The translations under genes and the position numbers were made by a program. Below, one piece after another: positions 16,060 through 24,241 of a stretch of 64,000 nt of DNA. The notes beneath the pieces were generated by a model. It was not told the origin of the DNA, did no database searches, and worked only from the letters and a program-made list of their open reading frames with translations. How positions within the stretch are numbered: position 1 is the stretch's first letter; every line of letters starts with the position of its first letter. This DNA is from Halioglobus sp. (GTDB lineage Bacteria > Pseudomonadota > Gammaproteobacteria > Pseudomonadales > Halieaceae), in NCBI GenBank assembly GCA_002699145.1, contig PABK01000035.1, forward strand, positions 186,001-250,000, written 5' to 3'.

Positions 16060-19000
16060 CTAGCGTAGCTTGAGGTCGAACTGGGCGGTGCGCTGCCGGC
16101 CGTCCCGGTGCCGCACATCGAGCTGCAGGGTCCAGCGCGGCTGCACCGCCAGGGCTTGTGCATCCAGCTCGGCCAGTACGCCGTTACGCACGGGGCGTTC
16201 CAGGTGTTCCCCGGCCGCCTGCCAGGTGGCGGGTGACTCGCCGGCGCCCAGGCGCAGGCCTGCGTCGGCAAACGCATCGGCATCGGCACTGCCGAGTACC
16301 TGAACCCAGGTCTTGCCGTCACGTTTGGTGACCTGGACACCGGAGATACGCGCCTCGATGAAGAACGCCGGGTCAGCCGCCAGGGCGGCGGCGCTGTCGA
16401 GCAGGCCGTAGCCCGTGAGTATGTCCGGTCCCGGCGGGAGCAGGTCGCGGGCGGAGTAGAGCAGCATGCGCCGGACATCGGCGGCGCGCAACGCTGGCCT
16501 CTGCGCCCATATCCGCGAGGCCGTGCCCGCCACCAGCGGGGTGGCAAAGGACGTACCGGTGGCCCGGTAATGCAGTCGGGCGCTGCCTTCGATGTTTTCA
16601 CCGGGTTGGTAGTCGCCGCCGCCAAACACCAGCGGGTCCGTGTAGCGGGCGCGCAGGGAAAGTAAGTCTGTGCCCGGCGCGGTGATATCGAGGACCGTTC
16701 CCCAGTTGGAGTAGGGCGCCCGCTCGTCATCGGGCGTCGAGGCCGCCACCGTGAGCGCCCCGGGCACGGCGGCCGGCCAGAATGCCGCAGCGTCGGCACC
16801 CTGGTTGCCTGCGGCGATAACGACCAGCACTCCCTCGCCCCGGGCGTAATCAATGGCCGCCTGTTCCGCCGCGGAAAATGTCCCGCCGCCAAGGCTGAGA
16901 TTGATGATGGCGGCGCCGGCGTTGGCCGCGTAGGTCACGGCGGCCGCGACGTCGACGCTGTTGCCGTTGCCGGCGAAATCCGTGACCTTGAGTGGCATGA
17001 TCAGTGCGCCCGGATCGACGCCGGTAAACGCTCCCGGTGACGACGGTTGTGCGGCGATCAGGCCGGCGACCAGGGTGCCGTGGCCGTTGGTATCGCGCAC
17101 GTCGTTGTTGTCGCTGACAAAGTTCCAGCCATTGATGTCGTCCGCCAGCCCGTTGCCGTCATCGTCGATGTCGTTGCCGGGAATTTCTCCAGGGTTTACC
17201 CAGACGCGGCCGACCAGGGCGGGGTGCTGCAGGTCGACACCGCTGTCGATCACCGCGATCAGTACGGATGCATCGCCGGGTGCGGCAGGGGGAAGCGCCG
17301 GTACTTCCCCGCCGAAAATGCGCCGGGGTCCCCACTGGGTGCTGGCGCCCGGCATGACGGGATCGCCATCGTCATCGCCTGTTTTGCGCGCAGCCTGCGA
17401 CTGTCGGAGTTTGCCGGTTTCGTAGCGGTTTGCGGCCAGGTTCTCCAGGCACCATTCGTTCACCTTGATCGCCAGCCACTCGCCATCGGCAATAGGATAG
17501 GACAGGCCTGGCTCGCATTCTGCGCTCAATCCCGTGGTGCCTGTCCCGTCGCGCCCCGTGCTGTGGAGCGCAATATCGGCAGTCTTGTCCGTATCGTGCA
17601 ACTCGACGTCCTGCCAGCTCGCCAGAGGACTGTCGACGCAAGGTTCCAGTTGTCGCCGTTTTCTACTCGTTTGCGTGACAACGACTTCCTGCACACTGCG
17701 TTCGCCCACCCACGTGCTGCCCCTGATGCCGTCCAGGCAGGCGACCGGCGCCGGCCCCTGCGACAGGTAGGGGTCTCCCCACAGCGCGAGTGTCGCCAGC
17801 GGTCCCGGGGCGACGCCCGGGCAGGCGCAGGCCTCCATCACGCGCCGCGCCTCCTCGAGCCGTGTCCTGAATGCCTCCAGGGTCTCACGCAATCCCTCGT
17901 AGCGCGCCCTGTGCCACTGCAGGACGGAGGTGCTGACCGGCCAGCCGGGTTCGGGCCCCGTGCGCGGGTTCTCCGCACTGCCCGCCAGGATCATTTCCCT
18001 GTAGTTTTCCTCCGCCGCCAGTCCCTCGGCGTTTTTCCCCGCGTGGTCGGCCGCGTGCTGGTTCATCTCGCGGATGATCAGGTTCATCTCGTCCGCGATG
18101 CTGTTGTAGAAATCGGTGACGGCCTGGCAAGGCACGGGGCAGTCCGTGCGCGCGCGCTTGATATAGTCGAGCTGCGCCAGCGCCGCGCCGTGATCGGCCA
18201 GCACGGGGAACTTGTCCTCCTCCAGGATGCCCCCCTGGCGATTGCCCGTTTCCAGGTTGTAGATCTCGCCCACGTAGGCCTCGCCGCGTTCATTGAACAG
18301 GTAGTATCCGCGGCCATCCTCGAATATTACCTTGGCCCAGTAGCGGTTGCCGTCGATGTCCGTGCGCTCCTTGATGACCGTATCCGAACCGGGCTCGGCC
18401 CAGCCCACGATATTCTTCCATACGTTCCCCTCGGGCAGCAGCTCCGGGCGATCGATCCGCTCGCCCGAGGCGTCGAAGCGCTGTACCCACATGTCCGCCT
18501 TGTCGTGTCCGTACACGACCCGGATCTCACCCTCGTACAATCCGTCGCGGCCGATGGATGTAATGACAGACTTCACGGGGTACTGGTCGTACTCCGGGTT
18601 GGCGCTGGTGAACGCTTCAATCCTGGCGTCCACGACGGCGCGTTGCTCTGCTGTCGCCGCGAGTAGTTTCTCCCAGTCTATCCTGTGCTGCGCCTCGGCC
18701 CTGTCGATGTCCTCGGCGATGCGCCTGTCCGCCGCCTCCGGGTTGGCCCGGTAGGCCGCCACCTCCTCGGGTGTGGGAATACGGCCTGAGCGGTAGGGAA
18801 TGATGATGCCCTCGAAGGGCGGTGGCTCGACATAGGTGATGCCTGGCGTTTCGGGGGGAAGCAGCGTCGTCGCGAATAGGGCGCCCGCGCAGGCGATGTA
18901 GGCCTGTCCGCCCGCCGGCTGTTCCAGCGGGAACTGTTGGGTGCGCGATGCGGAGGCGTGGTTGAGCGTCGGGAGCTCGAGTTGCCTGGCACATTTCTTC

Positions 19001-19437
19001 CCCTCGAGTTTCACGTCGAAGTCGAATTGCCTGAAGCTCGTCTTGCCCCTCTCCCTCTCGGGTTGCCCGGCGTCCTCCCCGGAGGCAGTTTTCCAGGCGG
19101 AGCCCTTTGTACGCACCGACTTGTCGTTCACCCTGGTGGTGTTTGCGCCGCCGGTTGTGTCACGGGCCGTGCCGGTCGACGGGTAGGGCACCGGCACCCC
19201 GGGTGGGGTGGCGGGGTTGCCGGGGGGAGTGAAGCAGACATCCGGAAAGGCCGCGATGGCCTTCCCCCTGCCTGATTTACAGGCCACTTCCAGGCCGTTG
19301 GCGAATACCGCCTGCCCAGCGGCGTCGGGGAGAGGGGCCAGCGTACCGCAGGCGCCCGCCGCAAAAGCCAGGACCCACGCCAGGCGTCGCGCGCCCGGGA
19401 TTCGGCCGTTGCTTCTCGCGGGTCGGTGCAACGCCAC
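16060..19437 (-). CDS. Exported PAAR-like (DUF4150) domain fused to S8 subtilisin protease
   Basis: An 1125-residue protein if started at GTG 19437, which gives a signal-like N-terminus (RRLAWVLAFAAGACGTLA; type I or lipoprotein processing unclear). Residues ~44-165 match the DUF4150/PAAR-like family: AFPDVCFTPPG, VPVPYPSTG, SGEDAG, FDFDVKLEGKK and LPTLNH. A ~550-residue middle part has no recognised domain and is Glu/Arg-rich and helical in places. Residues ~715-1010 are a subtilase: Asp731 in VIDSGVD, His786 in NGHGT, Ser963 in GTSFATPLVAG, with AAGNQG for the oxyanion hole. The last ~115 residues are probably a beta domain. PAAR-like domains normally cap type VI spikes or toxins; no type VI gene is in the window. 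The outer-membrane barrel gene ends 35 bases upstream. Confidence 0.85.
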   Translation of the reverse strand: MALHRPARSNGRIPGARRLAWVLAFAAGACGTLAPLPDAAGQAVFANGLEVACKSGRGKAIAAFPDVCFTPPGNPATPPGVPVPYPSTGTARDTTGGANTTRVNDKSVRTKGSAWKTASGEDAGQPERERGKTSFRQFDFDVKLEGKKCARQLELPTLNHASASRTQQFPLEQPAGGQAYIACAGALFATTLLPPETPGITYVEPPPFEGIIIPYRSGRIPTPEEVAAYRANPEAADRRIAEDIDRAEAQHRIDWEKLLAATAEQRAVVDARIEAFTSANPEYDQYPVKSVITSIGRDGLYEGEIRVVYGHDKADMWVQRFDASGERIDRPELLPEGNVWKNIVGWAEPGSDTVIKERTDIDGNRYWAKVIFEDGRGYYLFNERGEAYVGEIYNLETGNRQGGILEEDKFPVLADHGAALAQLDYIKRARTDCPVPCQAVTDFYNSIADEMNLIIREMNQHAADHAGKNAEGLAAEENYREMILAGSAENPRTGPEPGWPVSTSVLQWHRARYEGLRETLEAFRTRLEEARRVMEACACPGVAPGPLATLALWGDPYLSQGPAPVACLDGIRGSTWVGERSVQEVVVTQTSRKRRQLEPCVDSPLASWQDVELHDTDKTADIALHSTGRDGTGTTGLSAECEPGLSYPIADGEWLAIKVNEWCLENLAANRYETGKLRQSQAARKTGDDDGDPVMPGASTQWGPRRIFGGEVPALPPAAPGDASVLIAVIDSGVDLQHPALVGRVWVNPGEIPGNDIDDDGNGLADDINGWNFVSDNNDVRDTNGHGTLVAGLIAAQPSSPGAFTGVDPGALIMPLKVTDFAGNGNSVDVAAAVTYAANAGAAIINLSLGGGTFSAAEQAAIDYARGEGVLVVIAAGNQGADAAAFWPAAVPGALTVAASTPDDERAPYSNWGTVLDITAPGTDLLSLRARYTDPLVFGGGDYQPGENIEGSARLHYRATGTSFATPLVAGTASRIWAQRPALRAADVRRMLLYSARDLLPPGPDILTGYGLLDSAAALAADPAFFIEARISGVQVTKRDGKTWVQVLGSADADAFADAGLRLGAGESPATWQAAGEHLERPVRNGVLAELDAQALAVQPRWTLQLDVRHRDGRQRTAQFDLKLR

Positions 19438-19472
19438 GCCGGCGCCCCGGAAATCCTGCCCGAATGCTGTGG

Positions 19473-20468
19473 TCAGAAGGTCAGGATCGCGTCCAGGCCG
19501 AATACGCCGGGCTCGTCCGTGTCGCCGCCGCCCACGTCGCTGAAGCTGTAGCGATAGGAGGCCCTCAGGCCGAGACAGTGCGTCGGCCAGTAGGACAGGC
19601 CGAAACCGGCGGTGCCGGTGTTGTCGCTGTTCGACTCGCTGAAGCGGCTCAGCTCCTCCCCGTTGTCCAGGCGCACGATATTGCCGGAATCCTCGGTCTC
19701 GTAGCGTTCCCAGCCGAGGCTGGCGGACAGGCCGATGCCGTCGGTGAGGAAGTACTCGTAGGCCACGGACAGGCGCAGCGCCTCGGCCTCCTGCTCGCCG
19801 CTGGAGAGGATGTTGATGCCGGGCTGGCTGGCGTAAAACTGGCCCTCGAAGTCCTCGTACCAACTGTAGCCGAGGCTCATCTGCCACTGGTGGGAACCCT
19901 TGCTGGTCCAGGGCATGCCGTCACCCACCGCCAGGCCGAAGCCGATACTGCCGCCCATGGCGTCGCGGTCGGCCGAGCCGCGGGTGGTGAAACCATCCAG
20001 CTCCGCGAGGCCGCGCCCGGCAGCGGTGTTGTTGGCGATGTTGTTGAAGTTCAGGGAGGCGAATCCGGCCTCGACAAAAAAGCGCAGGTCGCCCTCGTCG
20101 TAGGACAGGGGGTTACCGGTGATGGCCGCGGCGCCCACGGACGCCACCGTGACGCGCGCACCGTCGATGGCCAGTACACCGATGACATCGCCGCTGTCCT
20201 GGTAGCTCAGCGTGCGCTTGCCGTCGGAGCCGCTGGGTATGTACAGGGTGCCGGGGTCGTCATCCTCCTCCTCGGTAATGATGACCTCGCCGCGGGCGTT
20301 GGTGGTCGCCGTGGCCGGCGCGGCCAGGCCGAGGTCCAGTTCCACCACCGTATTGGGTTCCATCCCGGAGATAACGCCGCCCTCTGCCAGCAGGGCCAGG
20401 GCCTGGCTGGACAGTAGCGACAGCGGGAGCGACAGTAACAGGTGCTTGTAGCGATGCAGTGCGGACAT
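19473..20468 (-). CDS. Outer-membrane beta-barrel protein
   Basis: A 331-residue protein with signal peptide (MSALHRYKHLLLSLPLSLLS, cleavage near ALA) and a mature part rich in alternating aromatic/polar strands, e.g. HQWQMSLGYSWYEDFEGQFY and LGLRASYRYSFSDVG, ending in LDAILTF with the terminal Phe used by the BAM machinery. Strand count is about eight to ten. The first ~90 mature residues contain an acidic stretch (ITEEEDDDPG) and may lie outside the barrel. The subtilase gene starts 35 bases downstream on the same strand, so the two are probably co-transcribed. Function unknown; a partner or substrate role for the protease is a guess. Confidence 0.8.
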   Translation of the reverse strand: MSALHRYKHLLLSLPLSLLSSQALALLAEGGVISGMEPNTVVELDLGLAAPATATTNARGEVIITEEEDDDPGTLYIPSGSDGKRTLSYQDSGDVIGVLAIDGARVTVASVGAAAITGNPLSYDEGDLRFFVEAGFASLNFNNIANNTAAGRGLAELDGFTTRGSADRDAMGGSIGFGLAVGDGMPWTSKGSHQWQMSLGYSWYEDFEGQFYASQPGINILSSGEQEAEALRLSVAYEYFLTDGIGLSASLGWERYETEDSGNIVRLDNGEELSRFSESNSDNTGTAGFGLSYWPTHCLGLRASYRYSFSDVGGGDTDEPGVFGLDAILTF

Positions 20469-20521
20469 GGCGTTTTCCTCTTCTGGGTAGGGTGCACGGT
20501 CTCATCAGTGTAAGAGTGAAT

Positions 20522-20548
20522 CGCGAATTCCGCGAATTCCGCGAATTC
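20522..20548. repeat. Three tandem 9-bp repeats
   Basis: The unit CGCGAATTC occurs three times in direct tandem, in the 100-base gap between pspF and the outer-membrane protein gene. Each unit contains a GAATTC palindrome. It could be a binding site array or simple slippage. Confidence 0.85.
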
Positions 20549-20569
20549 CCCGACCGTTCCTGGCCGGCC

Positions 20570-21574
20570 TCAGTCCCCGGGCCCGGACAGGCCGTACTTG
20601 CGCACCAGCCCGCGCATCTGGTCGTAGGTGAGCCCCAGGGCCTGCGCGGTGCGCCGCTGGTTGTGCTGGTGCCGCGCCAGGGCTTCGCGCAGCAGGCGCG
20701 TTTCGATGGCGGCGATGTGGGCGTGGAAATCCAGCGTCTGCGCCTGCTCGGACGCGGCGGGCGCCTGCGCCGCCGCGCTATCGCTGGCGACCTCGTCGCT
20801 GAAGGGCGCGGCGAACGGGTCGACGACAACTTCGCCAACGGGCGTGTCCGGGTCAGCCCAGCGGTGCAGGGACCGCTCCACCACATTTTTCAGTTCCCGT
20901 ACGTTGCCGGGCCAGGGGTGGTTCTCCAGCGTGCGCATGGCCGCGTCGCTGAACCCGGCAAACATCTCCCAGCCCAGTTCCGCGCACATGCCGATGGCGA
21001 AATGCCGTGCCAGCTCGGCGATGTCGCCGCCGCGGTGCCGCAGGGGCGGCAGGTGCACCACGTCGAAGGACAGGCGGTCCAGCAGGTCGGCGCGGAACTG
21101 TCCCTCGGCGGCGCGCGCCCGCAGGTCCGCATTGGTCGCCGCCACCACCCGCACGTCGGCCTGCAGTGTGCGCTGCCCGCCAAGGCGCTCGAATTCCCCG
21201 TACTCCACCACGCGCAGCAGCTTTTCCTGCAGGCGCAGTGACATGGTGCCGATCTCGTCCAGGAACAGCGTGCCGCCGTCGGCCCGTTCGAAGCGTCCCT
21301 GGTGGGTGCGCGTGGCGCCGGTGAACGCCCCGGGCTCGTGGCCGAACAGCTCCGATTCCAGCAGGCTGTCGGCCATGGCGGCGCAGTTCACCTTGAGCAG
21401 GGGCGCCTCCCAGCGGGCGGAGAGGTAGTGCAGGCGCTGCGCCGCCAGTTCCTTGCCCGTGCCGCGCTCGCCCAGTATCAGCACGGGGCGGTTGATGGCC
21501 GCCAGGCTGGACAGGTGCTCAAGGGCCTGCGCGAGGGCGCCGGAATGGCCGATAATACTTTCCTGGGCTCGCAT
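20570..21574 (-). CDS. pspF: PspF-like sigma-54 enhancer-binding activator
   Basis: A 334-residue AAA+ activator with no receiver domain, as in PspF. Walker A is GERGTGKE, the sigma-54 contact loop is intact (GAFTGA), Walker B is GGTLFLDEIG, and the C-terminal Fis-type helix-turn-helix is in QRRTAQALGLTYDQMRGLVRKYG. The start at 21574 (MRAQESIIGHSG) matches the compact PspF N-terminus; an upstream ATG adds 13 hydrophobic residues without precedent. It is divergent from pspA, with a sigma-54 promoter between. In the known system PspA binds PspF and holds it inactive until the inner membrane is stressed. An acidic/Ala-rich linker (about residues 255-285) is longer than in enteric PspF. Confidence 0.92.
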   Translation of the reverse strand: MRAQESIIGHSGALAQALEHLSSLAAINRPVLILGERGTGKELAAQRLHYLSARWEAPLLKVNCAAMADSLLESELFGHEPGAFTGATRTHQGRFERADGGTLFLDEIGTMSLRLQEKLLRVVEYGEFERLGGQRTLQADVRVVAATNADLRARAAEGQFRADLLDRLSFDVVHLPPLRHRGGDIAELARHFAIGMCAELGWEMFAGFSDAAMRTLENHPWPGNVRELKNVVERSLHRWADPDTPVGEVVVDPFAAPFSDEVASDSAAAQAPAASEQAQTLDFHAHIAAIETRLLREALARHQHNQRRTAQALGLTYDQMRGLVRKYGLSGPGD

Positions 21575-21707
21575 AAGGCGAAATATACCAAATAATGAGG
21601 TTATAAAAGCCATTTATAGGTATTAAACACTCACAATATAGCAAGAGCGCGGCCTGCTGAGCCCTATGGCCAGCACAATAGCCTTTAAAAACAGGCACTT
21701 GAGTATT

Positions 21708-21724
21708 CTGGCACGAAACCTGTA
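21708..21724 (+). promoter_or_regulatory. Sigma-54 promoter of pspABC
   Basis: CTGGCACGAAACCTGTA matches the -24/-12 consensus (TGGCAC-N5-TTGCW): GG and the -12 element are separated by the required ten bases, with GT instead of GC at -12. It lies ~75 bases upstream of pspA and faces it, with the PspF gene divergent, as expected for psp control. Confidence 0.8.
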
Positions 21725-21796
21725 TTAACCGGGGTAGTGCCATTCACCGCTGCCGGTGGGTGGAGACGCGACGACCTGGTACGAAGGAGTGACGAG

Positions 21797-22474
21797 ATGG
21801 GCATATTTTCACGCATGACCGACATCATCAATTCCAACATCAACGCGATGCTGGACCAGGCCGAGGAGCCGGAGAAGATGGTGCGCCTGATCATCCAGGA
21901 GATGGAGGATACGCTGGTGGAGGTGCGCAGTTCCTCCGCCCGGGTGCTGGCCGACCGCAAGGCCGCGGCGCGGCGCCTGGAGCGCGTGCGCGAGGAGGCG
22001 GATGCCTGGGAGGGCAAGGCGCGCCTGGCGCTGGCCAAGGGGCGCGAGGACCTCGCCCGTGCCGCCCTGCAGGAAAAGGGCGCGATCGAGGAGGAAGTGC
22101 GCGTGGTGCAGGCGGAACTGGAGACCACCGACGAGCATATCGCGCAACTGGGGGAGGAGGTCACCCAGCTGCAGCAGAAGCTGGACGACGCGCGCGCCAA
22201 GCAGAAGGCGCTGACCATGCGCAGCAAGACCGTGGAATCACGCATCAAGGTCAAGCGGCAGATACAGCGCGAGGCGCTGGACGACGCGTTTACCCGTTTC
22301 GAGCAGTTCGAGCGCCGCATGGACACCCTGGAGAGCCAGCTCGAGTCCATGGATATGGGCCGCGAGGTGGCGCCGGACCTGGCGGCGCAAATCCGCTCCC
22401 TGGAGGATGACGAGCGCATCAATGACGAGCTGCAGCGGCTGAAGACCGAAATGGGCGGCGCACAGGGCAAGTGA
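21797..22474 (+). CDS. pspA: Phage shock protein A
   Basis: A 225-residue PspA/IM30 family protein beginning MGIFSRMTDIINSNINAMLD, an amphipathic membrane-binding helix, followed by nearly continuous coiled coil. Conserved stretches include EDPEKM-like AEEPEKMVRLIIQEMEDTLV and the C-terminal RIDDEL-like ERINDELQRLK. PspA both inhibits PspF and forms scaffolds that support stressed inner membrane. The start at 21797 follows GAAGGAGTGACGAG; a longer in-frame start at 21737 lacks conservation and overlaps the region just after the sigma-54 transcription start. First gene of pspABC. Confidence 0.96.
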   Translation: MGIFSRMTDIINSNINAMLDQAEEPEKMVRLIIQEMEDTLVEVRSSSARVLADRKAAARRLERVREEADAWEGKARLALAKGREDLARAALQEKGAIEEEVRVVQAELETTDEHIAQLGEEVTQLQQKLDDARAKQKALTMRSKTVESRIKVKRQIQREALDDAFTRFEQFERRMDTLESQLESMDMGREVAPDLAAQIRSLEDDERINDELQRLKTEMGGAQGK

Positions 22475-22553
22475 CCTCGCAAAACTCCACCCGGCAAGCG
22501 CCGACTATACTGGCGGCAGGTGACCAGTCAGCCACGCCGCCCAAGGAATGACA

Positions 22554-22826
22554 ATGGAATTCTGGAAATTCATGTTTGTCCCGACCATCCTGTTTCTCAC
22601 GGTGGTGGCGCCGATCTGGATCACCATGCACTACCGCAGCGTGAACCGCTCGTCGCGCAGCCTGAACCAGGAGGACAGGGAGTCCATAGAGCATATGCTC
22701 GAAACCGTCGACCGGCTCACCGAGCGCATTCACAGCCTGGAAACCATCCTCGACGACGATCATCCCGGCTGGCGGCAGCAGGTCGACCGGGCCGAACGCG
22801 AACAAAGCGCACGACAGGAGGGATAA
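22554..22826 (+). CDS. pspB: Phage shock protein B
   Basis: A 90-residue protein with one N-terminal membrane helix (FMFVPTILFLTVVAPIWITM) and a cytoplasmic coiled coil, as in PspB, which together with PspC senses membrane stress and draws PspA off PspF. Conserved APIWITMHYRS corresponds to the family PIWLxLHY. Two ATGs are six bases apart; the AAGGA site sits directly against the first and six bases from the second, so 22554 is chosen. It starts 79 bases after pspA and ends three bases before pspC. Confidence 0.9.
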   Translation: MEFWKFMFVPTILFLTVVAPIWITMHYRSVNRSSRSLNQEDRESIEHMLETVDRLTERIHSLETILDDDHPGWRQQVDRAEREQSARQEG

Positions 22827-22829
22827 CCT

Positions 22830-23351
22830 ATGTCCAACCGACGACACCGCGACCGGGCGCACGGCCATACGGGGCGCCGCGGCGGCAGCGATTTCTACGC
22901 CCGCCGCCGCGCCGGCTGGGGCTTCAACCTGTACCGCAACACGCGCCAGGGACGCATCGCCGGCGTCTGCGCCGGCATGGCCGATTACTGGGATATCGCG
23001 CACTGGGTGGTGCGCCTGATGTGGGTGGGGCTGTTCCTGTTCACCGGCACCCTGGCCCTGTGGCTGTATGTCGCCGCCTGGATTCTCCTGGCGCCGCGCC
23101 CGCGGCGCCAGGGCGGGGACGGCGAGGTCGCCGAGGACCTGGCGTTCGAGGAGGTGGAAGTGGAGATGGAGTACGACGAGCGCCGTCACCACTACCGGCC
23201 GCGCAAGGTGTTCCGCTACAGCGACAGCAGCACGGTGCGCCTGCAGCGCGCGCGGGAGCGCCTCGACGCCGCCCTGCGTCGGGTGGAGGATATGGAGTCC
23301 TATGTCACCTCGCGGCGCTACAACCTGAACAAGGAATTTTCCCGCCTCTAG
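22830..23351 (+). CDS. pspC: Phage shock protein C
   Basis: A 173-residue protein with the PspC domain at about residues 30-90: LYRNTRQGRIAGVCAGMADYW followed by a membrane helix VGLFLFTGTLALWLYVAAWIL. The N-terminal 30 residues are basic (RRHRDRAHGHTGRRGG). A C-terminal region of ~80 residues has acidic and then basic coiled-coil character (LQRARERLDAALRRVEDMESYV), longer than enteric PspC (about 119 residues). It works with PspB at the inner membrane. Starts three bases after pspB, so translationally linked. Confidence 0.9.
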   Translation: MSNRRHRDRAHGHTGRRGGSDFYARRRAGWGFNLYRNTRQGRIAGVCAGMADYWDIAHWVVRLMWVGLFLFTGTLALWLYVAAWILLAPRPRRQGGDGEVAEDLAFEEVEVEMEYDERRHHYRPRKVFRYSDSSTVRLQRARERLDAALRRVEDMESYVTSRRYNLNKEFSRL

Positions 23352-23380
23352 GCCCGCCGAGGACGCCGCAGGTCGCTGGC

Positions 23381-23401
23381 GGGGGCGCTTCCAGCGCCCC
23401 C
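23381..23401 (+). terminator. GC hairpin after pspC
   Basis: GGGGGCGCT and AGCGCCCCC pair perfectly across a TCC loop, 30 bases after the pspC stop. No T-run follows, so termination would be weak or the hairpin may protect the 3' end of the psp message. Confidence 0.5.
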
Positions 23402-23452
23402 CGATCTCCGCTATGATTCCAGTGATTCATTTATGCAAGGCGCGCGAACTCC

Positions 23453-24223
23453 ATGCAGCAAGTGGAAAGCCAGGTACCACCGCCCAGTCTCCTGCTGGCC
23501 TTCACCGAGGCGCACCGTGTCGCCGTCGAGGCGCTGACGCTGGGTCTGACCCGGCGCGCGCTGGACAGGGTCGCGCCGCGCGGCGACGGCCACGGCGTCA
23601 TGGTGCTGCCCGGCTTCCTCGCCGGCGACGGCTATAACGTGGCCTTGCGGCGTTTTCTGCGCCGCCTGGACTACGCCGCGCACGGCTGGGGCCTGGGGCA
23701 GAACCTCGGCCCGCGCGGCGGGGTGCTGGAGAAGCTGGAGCGGCGCCTGGACAGGCTGACGCAACGGCACGGCGGCCCGGTATCGTTGATTGGGCACAGC
23801 CTGGGCGGAATTTTCGCGCGCGAACTGGCGCGCGAATACCCGGATCGCGTGCGCCAGGTGATCTCACTGGGCAGCCCCTTCGGCGAGGGCCGCATGAGCG
23901 CCTCGATCCCGGCGCGGCTGTTCAACGCGCTCAATCCCAGCGATACGCTGCCGGTGGAGGTCGATCGCCTGGCGCAGGCGCCGCCGGTGCCCACCACGGC
24001 GATCTACTCCCGCGGCGACGGTATCGTCAACTGGCGCACGACCTGGCAGCGCGATGGCCACGCGCAATCCCAGAGCATCCGCGTGCGCGGCAGCCACTGC
24101 GGCATGACGCTGAATCCCTCCATCTGGTTCCTTGTAGCGGAGCGCCTGGCGCAGCCGCCGCAGCAGTGGCGTCCCTTCGAGCGCGCCCAGTGGGCCGGGC
24201 TGATCTACCCGGCGCATGACTGA
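23453..24223 (+). CDS. Alpha/beta hydrolase
   Basis: A 256-residue alpha/beta hydrolase-fold protein. The nucleophile elbow is GHSLGG (Ser in SLIGHSLGGIFARELAREYP); AIYSRGDGIVNW holds the probable acid Asp and VRGSHCGM the His. The segment VMVLPGFLAGDGY corresponds to the oxyanion region. The overall look is that of lipase/acyltransferase-like esterases. There is no signal peptide, so it should be cytoplasmic. It follows the psp genes but is separated from them by a hairpin; a role in membrane lipid turnover is only a guess. Confidence 0.82.
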   Translation: MQQVESQVPPPSLLLAFTEAHRVAVEALTLGLTRRALDRVAPRGDGHGVMVLPGFLAGDGYNVALRRFLRRLDYAAHGWGLGQNLGPRGGVLEKLERRLDRLTQRHGGPVSLIGHSLGGIFARELAREYPDRVRQVISLGSPFGEGRMSASIPARLFNALNPSDTLPVEVDRLAQAPPVPTTAIYSRGDGIVNWRTTWQRDGHAQSQSIRVRGSHCGMTLNPSIWFLVAERLAQPPQQWRPFERAQWAGLIYPAHD

Positions 24224-24241
24224 GCGCGGGCGCGCCAACGG

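Noticed and set aside
19438-19887. N-terminal extension of the subtilase frame into the outer-membrane protein gene
   Set aside because: The 150 codons upstream of GTG 19437 run out of frame through the 3' end of the beta-barrel gene and are low-complexity; the barrel reading is clearly the real one.
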